From positions 1-36,923 of the forward strand of contig NZ_ATZA01000048.1 in the NCBI RefSeq assembly GCF_000427965.1: a DNA stretch of 36,923 nt, written 5' to 3'. Every line of letters starts with the position of its first letter. The stretch's first letter is position 1. Positions 6,719 through 15,468 of the stretch are shown one piece after another. Source of the DNA: Olivibacter sitiensis DSM 17696 (GTDB taxonomy: Bacteria > Bacteroidota > Bacteroidia > Sphingobacteriales > Sphingobacteriaceae). A program made the translations under genes and the position numbers. The notes under the pieces were generated by a model that saw only the letters and a list, made by a program, of their open reading frames with translations, had not been told where the DNA came from and ran no database searches.

Positions 6719-8407
6719 ATGTGTGGAATTTTAGGAGCTTTTGATTTAAAAGTCGAAGCGAAGGAACTAAGACCTCAAATCTTGGAGATGTCCAAGAAAA
6801 TCAGACACCGCGGGCCGGATTGGTCTGGCATATACAGTGGTGATAAGGCCGTTATGGCGCATGAACGTCTAGCAATTGTCGATCCTACTTCAGGTAAGCA
6901 ACCATTGTACAATGAATCAAAGACCGTCGTGTTGGCTGTAAATGGTGAAATATATAATCACCGAGATATACGTGCGAAATATCCAAATTATAATTTTTTG
7001 ACTAAATCGGATTGTGAAGTTATCCTTGCTCTTTATGAAGATAAGGGCCCCGATTTCCTGGAAGATCTCAACGGTATATTCGCCTTTGCACTTTACGATA
7101 TTGAGAAGTACACATATCTTATAGCCCGTGACCATATGGGCATTATTCCGCTGTATATTGGCTGGGATACCAAAGGTAATTTCTTTTTCTCGTCGGAGCT
7201 GAAAGGATTGGAGGGATATTGCAATAAGATTGAAGAATTTAAACCTGGACATTTTATTTATAGCAAAGATGGCCAACATTTTCAGCAATGGTACAAAAGG
7301 GATTGGGAAGATTACGAAAACGTAAAGGATAATGTTTCCGATATTTCCTTGTTGCGAAAGGGACTGGAAGATGCTGTGCGTAGGCAAATGATGTCCGACG
7401 TGCCTTATGGCGTATTGCTTTCCGGAGGTTTGGATTCTTCCATAATAGCTGCGGTAACAAAGAAGTTTGCGTCCAAGCGTATTGAAACGGATGATGAAGA
7501 TGAAGCATGGTATCCACAACTGCATTCTTTTGCGGTAGGTTTGGAAGGATCACCAGATTTGGCCGCAGCCAGAAAGGCGGCCGACTTTATCGGTACGATA
7601 CATCATGAGATTCATTTTACCATTCAAGAAGGATTGGATGCCATAAGAGATGTGATATATCATTTGGAAACCTATGATGTAACTACTATTAGGGCTTCTA
7701 CACCGATGTATTTGCTGGGAAGGGTCATTAAATCCATGGGCATAAAGATGGTGCTCTCGGGTGAAGGTTCTGACGAGCTCTTTGGTGGGTATCTTTATTT
7801 CCATAAAGCTCCTAACCCGCAAGCTTTCCATGAAGAGACTGTAAGGAAGCTGGGCAAGCTGCATTTGTACGATTGTCTTCGGGCAAATAAGTCCTTGATG
7901 GCATGGGGTATAGAAGGGCGCGTGCCTTTCTTGGACAAGGAATTCATGGACATAGCCATGCGTCTGAACCCGAAAGACAAGATGGCCGGTAACGGAAAGA
8001 TTGAAAAATGGATCTTAAGGAAGGCTTTTGAGGACTTGCTTCCTGAAAGCATTGCTTGGCGACAAAAGGAACAGTTTTCCGATGGCGTAGGTTATAGCTG
8101 GATAGATACGCTAAAAGAAGTGGCTACCAATAGTGTAACGGACGATCAATTGCAGAATGCAAAATACCGCTTCCCCATCAATCCGCCGATGAATAAAGAG
8201 GAGTATTATTATAGGTCGATTTTCTCTCAGCACTTCCCTTCAGATTCGGCAGCCTTGACCGTGCCTTCTGTCAAGTCGGTAGCTTGCAGCACACCAGAGG
8301 CATTGGCTTGGGATGCGTCCTTTCAGAACTTGAACGATCCTTCTGGTCGTGCAGTTTCCAATGTGCATAATGAAAGCTACGGCAAGGCAAAGGAGCCCGC
8401 GCTGTAG
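6719..8407 (+). CDS. asnB: Asparagine synthase B (glutamine-hydrolysing)
   Basis: The 562-residue protein converts aspartate, glutamine and ATP to asparagine. It starts MCGILGAFD, so Cys2 is the N-terminal nucleophile of the class II glutaminase domain (~2-190, with RHRGPDWSG, HERLAIVDP and VNGEIYNHR). The synthetase domain (~215-520) has the PP-loop SGGLDSS, which binds ATP, and GEGSDELFGGY. Length and order match AsnB of Gammaproteobacteria (about 554 residues). The start is fixed by Cys2. The gene stands alone, with a bidirectional terminator after it. Confidence 0.97.
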   Translation: MCGILGAFDLKVEAKELRPQILEMSKKIRHRGPDWSGIYSGDKAVMAHERLAIVDPTSGKQPLYNESKTVVLAVNGEIYNHRDIRAKYPNYNFLTKSDCEVILALYEDKGPDFLEDLNGIFAFALYDIEKYTYLIARDHMGIIPLYIGWDTKGNFFFSSELKGLEGYCNKIEEFKPGHFIYSKDGQHFQQWYKRDWEDYENVKDNVSDISLLRKGLEDAVRRQMMSDVPYGVLLSGGLDSSIIAAVTKKFASKRIETDDEDEAWYPQLHSFAVGLEGSPDLAAARKAADFIGTIHHEIHFTIQEGLDAIRDVIYHLETYDVTTIRASTPMYLLGRVIKSMGIKMVLSGEGSDELFGGYLYFHKAPNPQAFHEETVRKLGKLHLYDCLRANKSLMAWGIEGRVPFLDKEFMDIAMRLNPKDKMAGNGKIEKWILRKAFEDLLPESIAWRQKEQFSDGVGYSWIDTLKEVATNSVTDDQLQNAKYRFPINPPMNKEEYYYRSIFSQHFPSDSAALTVPSVKSVACSTPEALAWDASFQNLNDPSGRAVSNVHNESYGKAKEPAL

Positions 8408-8456
8408 TTTGCAGGACTGCACGAGTTTTGGATAAGTATATCTTTTTGTTTTTATG

Positions 8457-8486
8457 AAATGCCGGCAATACAGCATGCCGGCATTT
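8457..8486. terminator. Bidirectional terminator between asnB and the transglutaminase operon
   Basis: AAATGCCGGCA (8457-8467) pairs with TGCCGGCATTT (8476-8486) around an 8-nt loop. It sits in the 90-bp gap between two convergent genes, with T-rich flanks on both strands. Confidence 0.8.
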
Positions 8487-8497
8487 GTTTATGTCCT

Positions 8498-9439
8498 TTA
8501 TTGTTGCTGACTTCCGAACATGTGAATGTCTATTTCAGACATGGGCCTGATGTTGACTTGTGTTTGTACATCATTGGTTTCTTGAAAAGAATTGCCATCC
8601 TCATAGCCAATGCTCACATTGACGGACAAGTGCTGTTTGCTATTGCCCCTGAAAGTTCCTTTGACGGGCGTGCAATCGCGAAAATTTCTGCCAAGGGCTA
8701 GTTTTACGTGTGCGTTTGTTACCCAAGTATTGTTTGTAGGGTCGATGCCGGTCCAGCCATAGCCTGGAATATATGCCTCCACCCAGGCGTGGGTGGCCCC
8801 TTCGCCTCGCATGCCATTCTTATTGGGGCAGATGTAGCCACTTACATAGCGCGCGGGAATGGACATGCTTCGTAGCAATTGGAGCATGAGGTGGGCAAAA
8901 TCTTGGCACACGCCCCCACCATGCAATAAGATCTCGTCCACTGTAGTTTCAATGCTCGTAATGCCCTTGACGTAGCGAAACTTTTTGTAGATGACGTCGC
9001 TGGTGCGCTCCACAATCATGGCGATGCTATGGCTGCCATCTGATATGGTCGAGAGCAACTCGTTCAAGCTGTCTTTGTTGTCAATTTTGTCCGGACGCGA
9101 CAGTTCAAGTAGTTTCAACTGACCCTGCATTTCTTGGTTGAGCTCATCAAAGCCTGAATGAAAATTGATCTGCAACAGATTGGGCATGGTAGTTCGGATC
9201 AGCAGTTTATTCTCAATTACCAGTTCCTTATGTGGATGGGAGATGGAGAAAGTGCCGACTTTATTTCGCCAATAATCGTAGAAAGTGTGCATAAGTGGCG
9301 AGTAGCTGATGTTCAGTTCGTGCTGCAGCACTTCTTGATCAGGACATTTATAAGGGAAAATCCTGATTTCGTTCATGCTTTCTACCACAGGGTTTTCGTA
9401 TTCGTATTTGGTAGTATGTACGATGGAAAAAATAGGCAT
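8498..9439 (-). CDS. Transglutaminase-like cysteine protease-fold protein
   Basis: The 313-residue protein has an N-terminal beta domain (~1-120, MPIFSIVHTTKYEYENPV). A transglutaminase core follows, with Cys178 in GGGVCQDFAHLML, His217 in GATHAWVEAY and Asp233 in GIDPTNN forming the expected triad. The family includes bacterial amide-bond hydrolases and ligases rather than true protein cross-linkers. I chose the ATG at 9439 because the family begins with this strand. The longer frame (to 9559) would overlap the preceding gene and adds an unrelated leader. It is the last gene of the ATP-grasp/alpha-E/transglutaminase operon, 26 bp after the alpha-E gene. There is no signal peptide, so it probably acts in the cytoplasm on a product of the ATP-grasp enzyme. 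Confidence 0.9.
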   Translation of the reverse strand: MPIFSIVHTTKYEYENPVVESMNEIRIFPYKCPDQEVLQHELNISYSPLMHTFYDYWRNKVGTFSISHPHKELVIENKLLIRTTMPNLLQINFHSGFDELNQEMQGQLKLLELSRPDKIDNKDSLNELLSTISDGSHSIAMIVERTSDVIYKKFRYVKGITSIETTVDEILLHGGGVCQDFAHLMLQLLRSMSIPARYVSGYICPNKNGMRGEGATHAWVEAYIPGYGWTGIDPTNNTWVTNAHVKLALGRNFRDCTPVKGTFRGNSKQHLSVNVSIGYEDGNSFQETNDVQTQVNIRPMSEIDIHMFGSQQQ

Positions 9440-9465
9440 ATTCAGTAGTTTATGTACATCGTTGG

Positions 9466-10401
9466 TTAATAAGAAAAAAAGATGTTCGATTGTTTGGCAT
9501 GCAGTATCTTCATGTCCGTACGCATTTCCATGAAAAATGTCTGTAGATCCATATGACAAATAATGGACGGATCTAGGTATTTGATCTTGGCGTGGAGTTT
9601 TCCGAATGTCCTGATCAAATCGGGGATTTCGGGATTTTTATTGCCCACTATAAGTTTGGAAAGACATTTATCGAGCATGTTGAGGCTATAGCTTACCGAG
9701 TGGGGAAAGTCTTCATTGAAAAGCACTTGATGCATCACATTCTGGTTGTGCTTGAAGGTACGGTAGCTCTTGAGGTAGGCCTCATATCCCGATAAGGAGA
9801 GTAGCAGGAAGCGCCATTGGGTAATGTCGCGCTCTTTCTCCAGTTCGTATTGGAAAAATTCGCAATGTTTGTCCGTCAAGATGAGGGTTTCCATGCACCG
9901 CTCCATGTATTTGCCCAGTTTCATGATGTCCCAGCCCGTGCCACGCTGCATCGTGATATCTGATATACCCGAACAGATGATGCTGTGTCTCATGAAAAGG
10001 TCGATTACGTCTAAGGTATCTGGCCCCGTCAGTTTATGATTGAGATGCGGCTGGTTAGTGACATGGTAAAAGGAATTGACTTCTTCCCACAGCTCTTTGG
10101 TAATATTGTCCTGTATGCCTCGGGCATTTTCCCTTGCCTTGCTTACGAGCGACTTGACTGAATTTTCATTTTCTGAAGCCGTAAGTAAATATTGAAGGAT
10201 TTTTCCCGTCTGCCCTTCCAATTCCTTTATCTCCTTTTCCTCCAGTAATGTAAATATTTCTAGGATAGATTTCCATGAAGCTCCTTTCACGTCTCTGTCC
10301 AATGAGATAATATAATGCGTTCTCGCCACCCTCAATATACTCCTTACCCGCTCCATGTACCTGTTCATCCAAAACATGGAGTCTGCAATTCTACTCAGCA
10401 T
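9466..10401 (-). CDS. Alpha-E domain protein (DUF403)
   Basis: The 311-residue, almost wholly alpha-helical protein begins MLSRIADSMFWMNRYMERVR, the signature N-terminus of alpha-E proteins. It keeps the typical internal blocks (ISDITMQRGTGWDIMKLGKY then MERCMETLILTD, and SLSGYEAYLKSYR). The biochemical role of alpha-E is not established. The family is almost always encoded beside circularly permuted ATP-grasp and transglutaminase proteins and is thought to take part in synthesis of a peptide or in a peptide-tagging step. Here it lies between them, 86 bp after the ATP-grasp gene and 26 bp before the transglutaminase gene. Confidence 0.93.
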   Translation of the reverse strand: MLSRIADSMFWMNRYMERVRSILRVARTHYIISLDRDVKGASWKSILEIFTLLEEKEIKELEGQTGKILQYLLTASENENSVKSLVSKARENARGIQDNITKELWEEVNSFYHVTNQPHLNHKLTGPDTLDVIDLFMRHSIICSGISDITMQRGTGWDIMKLGKYMERCMETLILTDKHCEFFQYELEKERDITQWRFLLLSLSGYEAYLKSYRTFKHNQNVMHQVLFNEDFPHSVSYSLNMLDKCLSKLIVGNKNPEIPDLIRTFGKLHAKIKYLDPSIICHMDLQTFFMEMRTDMKILHAKQSNIFFSY

Positions 10402-10438
10402 ATATTTTATTTATGTTTTCTAAAAGTATCAAATATCA

Positions 10439-10486
10439 AGACTTAAACCTAGCTATCTTAAGTCTCATATCTCAAATCTCATATCT
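10439..10486. repeat. Inverted and direct repeats in the ATP-grasp/alpha-E gap
   Basis: AGACTTAA (10439-10446) pairs with TTAAGTCT (10458-10465), and TCTCATATCT occurs twice (10463-10472 and 10477-10486). They fill most of the 86-bp gap inside the operon. They may influence mRNA stability or processing between the genes, but no function can be read. Confidence 0.5.
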
Positions 10487-10487
10487 A

Positions 10488-11939
10488 TTATAAGGTATCA
10501 ATGATCCACGTATCTTTACTTCCCCCGCCCTGTGATGAGTTCACTACCAAGGAACCTTCCTTTAGTGCTACGCGTGTCAGTCCTCCAGGGACTAATTTAG
10601 TCCCTGATGGGCCATACAGCGCGTAAGGGCGTAAGTCTACGTGCCTGGGTTGTATTTTGCCATCTATAAAGCAAGGCACCGTACTCAATTGGATAATGGG
10701 CTGGGCAATATAGTTCCTAGGACTTTTCTCTATTTCCTTTCTGGCCTTGCTCCACTCTTCTTCGCTGATCGTACTTCCCATTACCATGCCATAGCCGCCC
10801 GACTGATTGGTGTTTTTGATGACCATATTGCGGACGTTTTCAAACACATATTGCATGGCATCTGGATCACTCAGTTGGTAGGTGGGTACATTGTCTAAAA
10901 TAGGTTCTTCATTGAGGTAGTACCTGATCATGTCCGGAACATAGGTATAAACGGCCTTGTCATCGGCTACACCATTCCCCACGGCATTGACTATGGCTAC
11001 ATTTCCCCTCCTGTAGGCGCTCAATAAGCCAGGTACACCGAGCACGCTGTCTTGTTTGAACGCCAATGGATCTAGAAAGGAGTCATCTACACGCCGATAT
11101 ATCACGTGGACTTGTTTCAGTCCATTGGTTGTTTTGGTATATACCTTATGATTGTCTACCACCAAGTCCCTTCCTTCTACAAGATCCACTCCCATCTGCC
11201 TGGCCAAAAAGGTGTGTTCGTAATAGGCCGAATTATATATGCCAGGTGTCAATATGACTATATAGGGTTTTGAGACCTGTGCCGATGCCAATTCCAACAA
11301 TATTTCGTGCAGAAGCACTGGGTAATTGGAGACCGACCTTACGTTGGAACGAGAGAGCATGTCGGGAAATATACGCTTGGTGACCTCCCGGTTTTCCAAC
11401 ATATAGCTCACCCCGGATGGAGTGCGCAAATTGTCCTCCAGGATGTAGAATTTGCCATCGGCACCACGTATAAGGTCAATACCAGAAATATGCACGTAAA
11501 TATCATACGGTACATTGATGCCAAAGGCTTCGCGGGTATAGTCTGGACATGAGGCAATCAACTCTGCTGGTATAACACCGTCATTCAGTATCTGCTGCTC
11601 ATGGTAGATGTCTCTCAAAAACATATTTAATGCCTTGAGACGCTGTCCTATCCCTTTTTCCAAATTGTCCCATTCTTCCCCAGTAATTATTCTAGGGATA
11701 ATGTCGAATGGGAAAATACGCTCGATCCCCTCGTTGTTGTTGTAGACTGTGAAAGTAATACCTTGATTCATGAACAGTTCGCCGGCTAGGCGGTGCTTGT
11801 TGCTCAGGTTTTCCACATCTAGTTTCTCCAAGGTAGAGAATACTCCCCCATACTGCCTGCGTATGCTCTTCGAGTCATACATTTCATCCCACGTATTTTC
11901 GTTGGGAATGTAGTTCTTTAACAACTGTTCTATAGCCAT
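10488..11939 (-). CDS. Circularly permuted ATP-grasp protein (DUF404/DUF407 type)
   Basis: The 483-residue protein contains the conserved features of circularly permuted ATP-grasp type 2 enzymes: DEMYDSKSIRRQYGGVF near the start, FPFDIIPRIITGEEW, and LRDIYHEQQIL with DYTREAFGINVPYDIYVH. Further on are LEDNLRTPSGVSYMLENR (metal/ATP-binding Asp and Asn) and late-lying KNTNQSGGYGMVMG and RHVDLRPY. ATP-grasp enzymes ligate a carboxylate, through an acylphosphate, to an amine. In this permuted group the product is thought to be a small peptide or modified amino acid. It is the first gene of the operon, before alpha-E and transglutaminase. The 291 bp upstream are AT-rich and shared with the divergent hrpB, and I find no convincing promoter match there. 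Confidence 0.93.
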   Translation of the reverse strand: MAIEQLLKNYIPNENTWDEMYDSKSIRRQYGGVFSTLEKLDVENLSNKHRLAGELFMNQGITFTVYNNNEGIERIFPFDIIPRIITGEEWDNLEKGIGQRLKALNMFLRDIYHEQQILNDGVIPAELIASCPDYTREAFGINVPYDIYVHISGIDLIRGADGKFYILEDNLRTPSGVSYMLENREVTKRIFPDMLSRSNVRSVSNYPVLLHEILLELASAQVSKPYIVILTPGIYNSAYYEHTFLARQMGVDLVEGRDLVVDNHKVYTKTTNGLKQVHVIYRRVDDSFLDPLAFKQDSVLGVPGLLSAYRRGNVAIVNAVGNGVADDKAVYTYVPDMIRYYLNEEPILDNVPTYQLSDPDAMQYVFENVRNMVIKNTNQSGGYGMVMGSTISEEEWSKARKEIEKSPRNYIAQPIIQLSTVPCFIDGKIQPRHVDLRPYALYGPSGTKLVPGGLTRVALKEGSLVVNSSQGGGSKDTWIIDTL

Positions 11940-12230
11940 AATCTCAATTAAGGTTGTATTTCGTTGTTAATATTAAGTAGATTAGTTTTGTTTTGCAAAA
12001 TTTTGTTAATAAAAATACGGTAAGTTTATTTTTTTTCTGTTTTTGTTTGCCATATAGCAATTTAATATTTAATTTTAGTTCCCCAATTTAATGAATATGG
12101 ATGATCCAGAAGAACTACTGGGTCTTTTATATGCCGCATGGTCTAGAAGAATCTTCTTTTTTGCTATTGATGCCAATTTTTTCTCAGCATAGGGGAAAAG
12201 CCGTAGGGAAATTAACTGTATCTTCGTCAT

Positions 12231-14705
12231 ATGTTTCTAGATGACCTTCCCATTTATAGCATTATTCCGGATGTTAAACGAAAATTGCTGGAACAGAATA
12301 CGCTTTTGGTGAGTGCAGATCCAGGTGCTGGCAAGAGTACTTTACTGCCGTTGGAACTGCTAAAAGAACCTTGGTTGGCTGACAAAAAGATCATACTCCT
12401 GGAGCCAAGAAGATTGGCCGCCATCAGCGTGGCAAAGCGCATGGCAGATATATTGGGTGAAGAATTGGGGCGAACTATTGGCTATCGAATACGCTTTGAT
12501 AAGAAAACCAGTATTCACACGCGTTTGGAAGTGGTAACAGAGGGTATCCTTACCAATATGTTGCAGCATGACAATGCCCTGGAAGGAATAGGATTGGTGA
12601 TTTTTGACGAGTTTCATGAGCGACGCATACATACAGATTTATCGCTGGCGTTGTGCAAGGAAGTACAGCAAATATTGAGGCCAGACTTGCGTATACTGAT
12701 TATGTCGGCCACGCTTGATCTGGCAAATTTAAGTGCCATGCTTGGTGCCCCTTTGGTGCGTTGTGCCGGTAGGCAGTATCCTGTAAAAATAAACTATATG
12801 GGAAGGATGCTGCTGGAAGATTTGTCTGCTCATTGCGCTAAGGTAGTATGTCGGGCCATGCATGAAACGGAGGGAGATATACTGGTGTTTTTGCCGGGCC
12901 AGGCAGAAATTCGCACTTGTATGCAATTGTTGGAACAGCTTGTCGCTGGTCAGGTGGAGTTGCATGCATTGTACGGCCAGCTTTCTATGCAAGAGCAGCA
13001 AAGAGCCGTTCTGCCCAGTGCAGAGGGGAAGAGGAAAGTGGTATTATCTACCTCCATTGCCGAAACGAGTTTGACGATTGAAGGCGTCAAGGTCGTGGTA
13101 GATACCGGATTTACGCGGGAGCAGATTTTTGACCCCAGATCGGGGCTCTCTCAATTGCGAACAGTACCCATTTCGATGGATATTGCGGCGCAGCGATGTG
13201 GTAGGGCTGGCAGGCTAGCCCCTGGTACATGTTACAGAATGTGGTCTGCCGCTGATGAGGGGCGTATGAAAAATTTCATTACCCCAGAAATTTTGGAAGC
13301 GGACTTGCTGCCTTTGGCACTTCATATACTGCATTGGGGGGCATATGACGTGCAGACACTTACTTGGGTGTCGCCGCCACCAGAGCAGCGTTTTCAGCAA
13401 GCGATGTCCACGCTAGAGGAATTGGGCGCTGCAAAGAACCGTTATATAACGGCACACGGAAAAGAAATGGCCAATTTACCATGTCATCCGCGCATGGCTC
13501 ATATGCTGTTGAAAGTGGTTGGTAGCCCCCTTTTGCCTTTGGCAACCGATCTGGCTGCCATATTGGACGAGCGCGATCCAATGGCACAGTTTTCCTCGAC
13601 AGATATTGCTTTGCGCATGGATGGGCTTCGGCGCGCAAGGCGCGAAAATCGACTGGGTGCCTTTCGGAAGATAGACCAAGTTGCTCTATTCTACCGCCGC
13701 TTATTCGGTGTGGATCCGAGCAACGCAGCTGTGGATCCCTATGATTGCGGCTTGTTACTTTCCTATACTTTCCCCGAAAGGGTGGCACAAGCGTTTTCCG
13801 GAAGGATGGGACATTTTAAAATGGCCAATGGACATACAGCGATGCTGGACATGCAGGATGATCTTTCTCATGAACCATGGCTGGTAATAGCGCATGTGGA
13901 TGCTCGTAAAGACTATGGCAAGGTGTTTCTGGCCGCTCCAATATCGTCAGAGCAGGTGCTAAAGCAAGCGCATATGCGCGATCAGGTATGCTGGAGCAAA
14001 AGAATGGGTGGTCTAGTGGCACGTCGAGAATGGTGTGTGGGGCATTTGCTTGTTGAAACCAAGCCAATATTGCACATAGCGGAGAACGTAAGAGTAAAAG
14101 CGGTCATTGATGCGGTACAAGCCGAGGGTGCAGATTTGTTGGATTTTGGTGACGCCTTTCTTCAATGGCAAAATAGGGTGTTGTCGCTCCGCTTGTGGAA
14201 TAAGGATGAAAGGTGGCCCGATGTACGCGTGGAATCCTTGTTGCCACTTGCCAGCGAATGGCTTGCACCTTATATCACGGATGTACGCAAGAATGAGGAT
14301 TTGAAAAGGCTAGACCTCAGGGATATTTTGAATAGTTGGCTACCCTATGCGTTGCAAGTTGAGCTGAAACAGCTGGCGCCGGAAAAAATACAAGTACCTA
14401 GTGGATCTCTTATAGCTTTGCATTACCGTGCAAATGGAGAGATGCCCGTGTTAGCGGCACGCTTGCAGGAAGTTTTTGGCATGTTAGATACTCCTACTGT
14501 CAATAGTGGGAAGCAAAAGGTGGTCATGCACCTGCTCTCGCCGGGATTCAAACCCGTGCAGGTGACTACAGATCTGAGAAGTTTCTGGAGCGATACGTAT
14601 TTTGAGGTGAAGAAAGAGCTCAAAAGGCGTTATCCAAAACACGAGTGGCCTGAAAACCCCTATGACGCAAAACCAGTAAGAGGAGTGGTGAAGAAAAGGG
14701 GGTGA
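12231..14705 (+). CDS. hrpB: ATP-dependent helicase HrpB
   Basis: The 824-residue DEAH-type superfamily 2 RNA helicase has motif I at GAGKST (32-37) and motif II as DEFHER (126-131), the DEFH form usual in HrpB. Motif III is SAT (159-161), and motif VI lies in QRCGRAGRLAPGTCYRMWS (~320). The HrpB-specific C-terminal domain ends with the family hallmark RRYPKHEWPENPYDAKP. The length matches E. coli HrpB (about 820). HrpB function is poorly defined in most bacteria, and an RNA or ribosome-related role is inferred from the fold. It stands alone between divergent and downstream units. The start at 12231 gives the normal N-terminus (LPIYSIIPDVKRKL). Confidence 0.95.
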   Translation: MFLDDLPIYSIIPDVKRKLLEQNTLLVSADPGAGKSTLLPLELLKEPWLADKKIILLEPRRLAAISVAKRMADILGEELGRTIGYRIRFDKKTSIHTRLEVVTEGILTNMLQHDNALEGIGLVIFDEFHERRIHTDLSLALCKEVQQILRPDLRILIMSATLDLANLSAMLGAPLVRCAGRQYPVKINYMGRMLLEDLSAHCAKVVCRAMHETEGDILVFLPGQAEIRTCMQLLEQLVAGQVELHALYGQLSMQEQQRAVLPSAEGKRKVVLSTSIAETSLTIEGVKVVVDTGFTREQIFDPRSGLSQLRTVPISMDIAAQRCGRAGRLAPGTCYRMWSAADEGRMKNFITPEILEADLLPLALHILHWGAYDVQTLTWVSPPPEQRFQQAMSTLEELGAAKNRYITAHGKEMANLPCHPRMAHMLLKVVGSPLLPLATDLAAILDERDPMAQFSSTDIALRMDGLRRARRENRLGAFRKIDQVALFYRRLFGVDPSNAAVDPYDCGLLLSYTFPERVAQAFSGRMGHFKMANGHTAMLDMQDDLSHEPWLVIAHVDARKDYGKVFLAAPISSEQVLKQAHMRDQVCWSKRMGGLVARREWCVGHLLVETKPILHIAENVRVKAVIDAVQAEGADLLDFGDAFLQWQNRVLSLRLWNKDERWPDVRVESLLPLASEWLAPYITDVRKNEDLKRLDLRDILNSWLPYALQVELKQLAPEKIQVPSGSLIALHYRANGEMPVLAARLQEVFGMLDTPTVNSGKQKVVMHLLSPGFKPVQVTTDLRSFWSDTYFEVKKELKRRYPKHEWPENPYDAKPVRGVVKKRG

Positions 14706-14831
14706 TATATGCAGAGTTTATATGTAGGATAATTTTTCCTCGAGCTGAGCGTTTATGATGTCGGGAGCTTTGCTAAATGTGAAGTTGAAAATATTTTCGT
14801 TCATTGGTGTATAAGTAACAAAAAAAGAACT

Positions 14832-14839
14832 TAATTTTG
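14832..14839 (+). promoter_or_regulatory. Possible -7 box of the envelope cassette
   Basis: TAATTTTG matches TAnnTTTG. A TTG lies 25 bp upstream (14804-14806), a longer spacing than usual. The box would give a leader of about 115 nt before the glucosaminidase gene. Confidence 0.4.
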
Positions 14840-14960
14840 CTGCGTTCTTGAAAAGATCTTGCGCTAGGCGAGGTTGGTTGGCGGCATTTGATGCGGCTTT
14901 AACAGTTTGTTACGAGAGGAAAAGGTAAAGAACGACTGTGTATTCTTTTAATAGGTTCAT

Positions 14961-15455
14961 ATGAAAAGAAAAAACATTCGAACAATACGTTCAAACGCGA
15001 CAAAAGTGTTAATTATGACACTTTTTCTATTTGGCTGGCATTTGAGTGAAAGCTATGCGCAAAGTGATTATATTGAAGAGCATCTGCCGTTGGCAGATTC
15101 GCTTTCCAAGGTTTATGGAATACCATCGTCCGTGATTATGGGTATTGCAATTGTAGAGACGGGTGCTGGCGAAAGCAGAAATTCTAAATTGCTAAACAAT
15201 CATTTTGGGATAGTTGGCTCCAACAATTTGAGGCAAACGCACGGTGTCAGAACCAGGTATAAACAATTTAGCGATGTGAGGGAGTCTTTTGATGCCTTTT
15301 GCAGCATGGTTGCCCGTAAGTACTATTACGCCAGATTGAAAGGCTCGGAGGATGTAGAAAAATGGGTAGAAGCGATGGCCAGTGCCGGATATTCTACCAA
15401 ACCAACTGTCTGGAAAAAACGCATAATGACGATTATCTCAAGATACGATTTATGA
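14961..15455 (+). CDS. Secreted glucosaminidase-domain (GH73-like) peptidoglycan hydrolase
   Basis: The 164-residue protein begins with a basic, then hydrophobic, signal peptide (~1-33, ending SYAQ). Its mature part is one glucosaminidase domain: YGIPSSVIMGIAIVETGAGE with the likely general-acid Glu66, NNHFGIVG, then YKQFSDVRESFDAFCSMV and a final WVEAMASAGYSTKP. Proteins of this family cleave the beta-1,4 bond after GlcNAc in peptidoglycan. There is no LysM or SH3 cell-wall binding module, so it is a minimal enzyme. It lies 13 bp upstream of the SGNH hydrolase and shares its operon, so trimming of the glycan and its acylation may be coordinated. A lytic transglycosylase-like role is less likely. 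Confidence 0.85.
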   Translation: MKRKNIRTIRSNATKVLIMTLFLFGWHLSESYAQSDYIEEHLPLADSLSKVYGIPSSVIMGIAIVETGAGESRNSKLLNNHFGIVGSNNLRQTHGVRTRYKQFSDVRESFDAFCSMVARKYYYARLKGSEDVEKWVEAMASAGYSTKPTVWKKRIMTIISRYDL

Positions 15456-15468
15456 TTGAGAATTTTTG

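Noticed and set aside
8498-9559. Longer start for the transglutaminase-like gene
   Set aside because: It would overlap the alpha-E gene by about 90 bp and add a non-homologous leader. The ATG at 9439 begins with the family's first strand.
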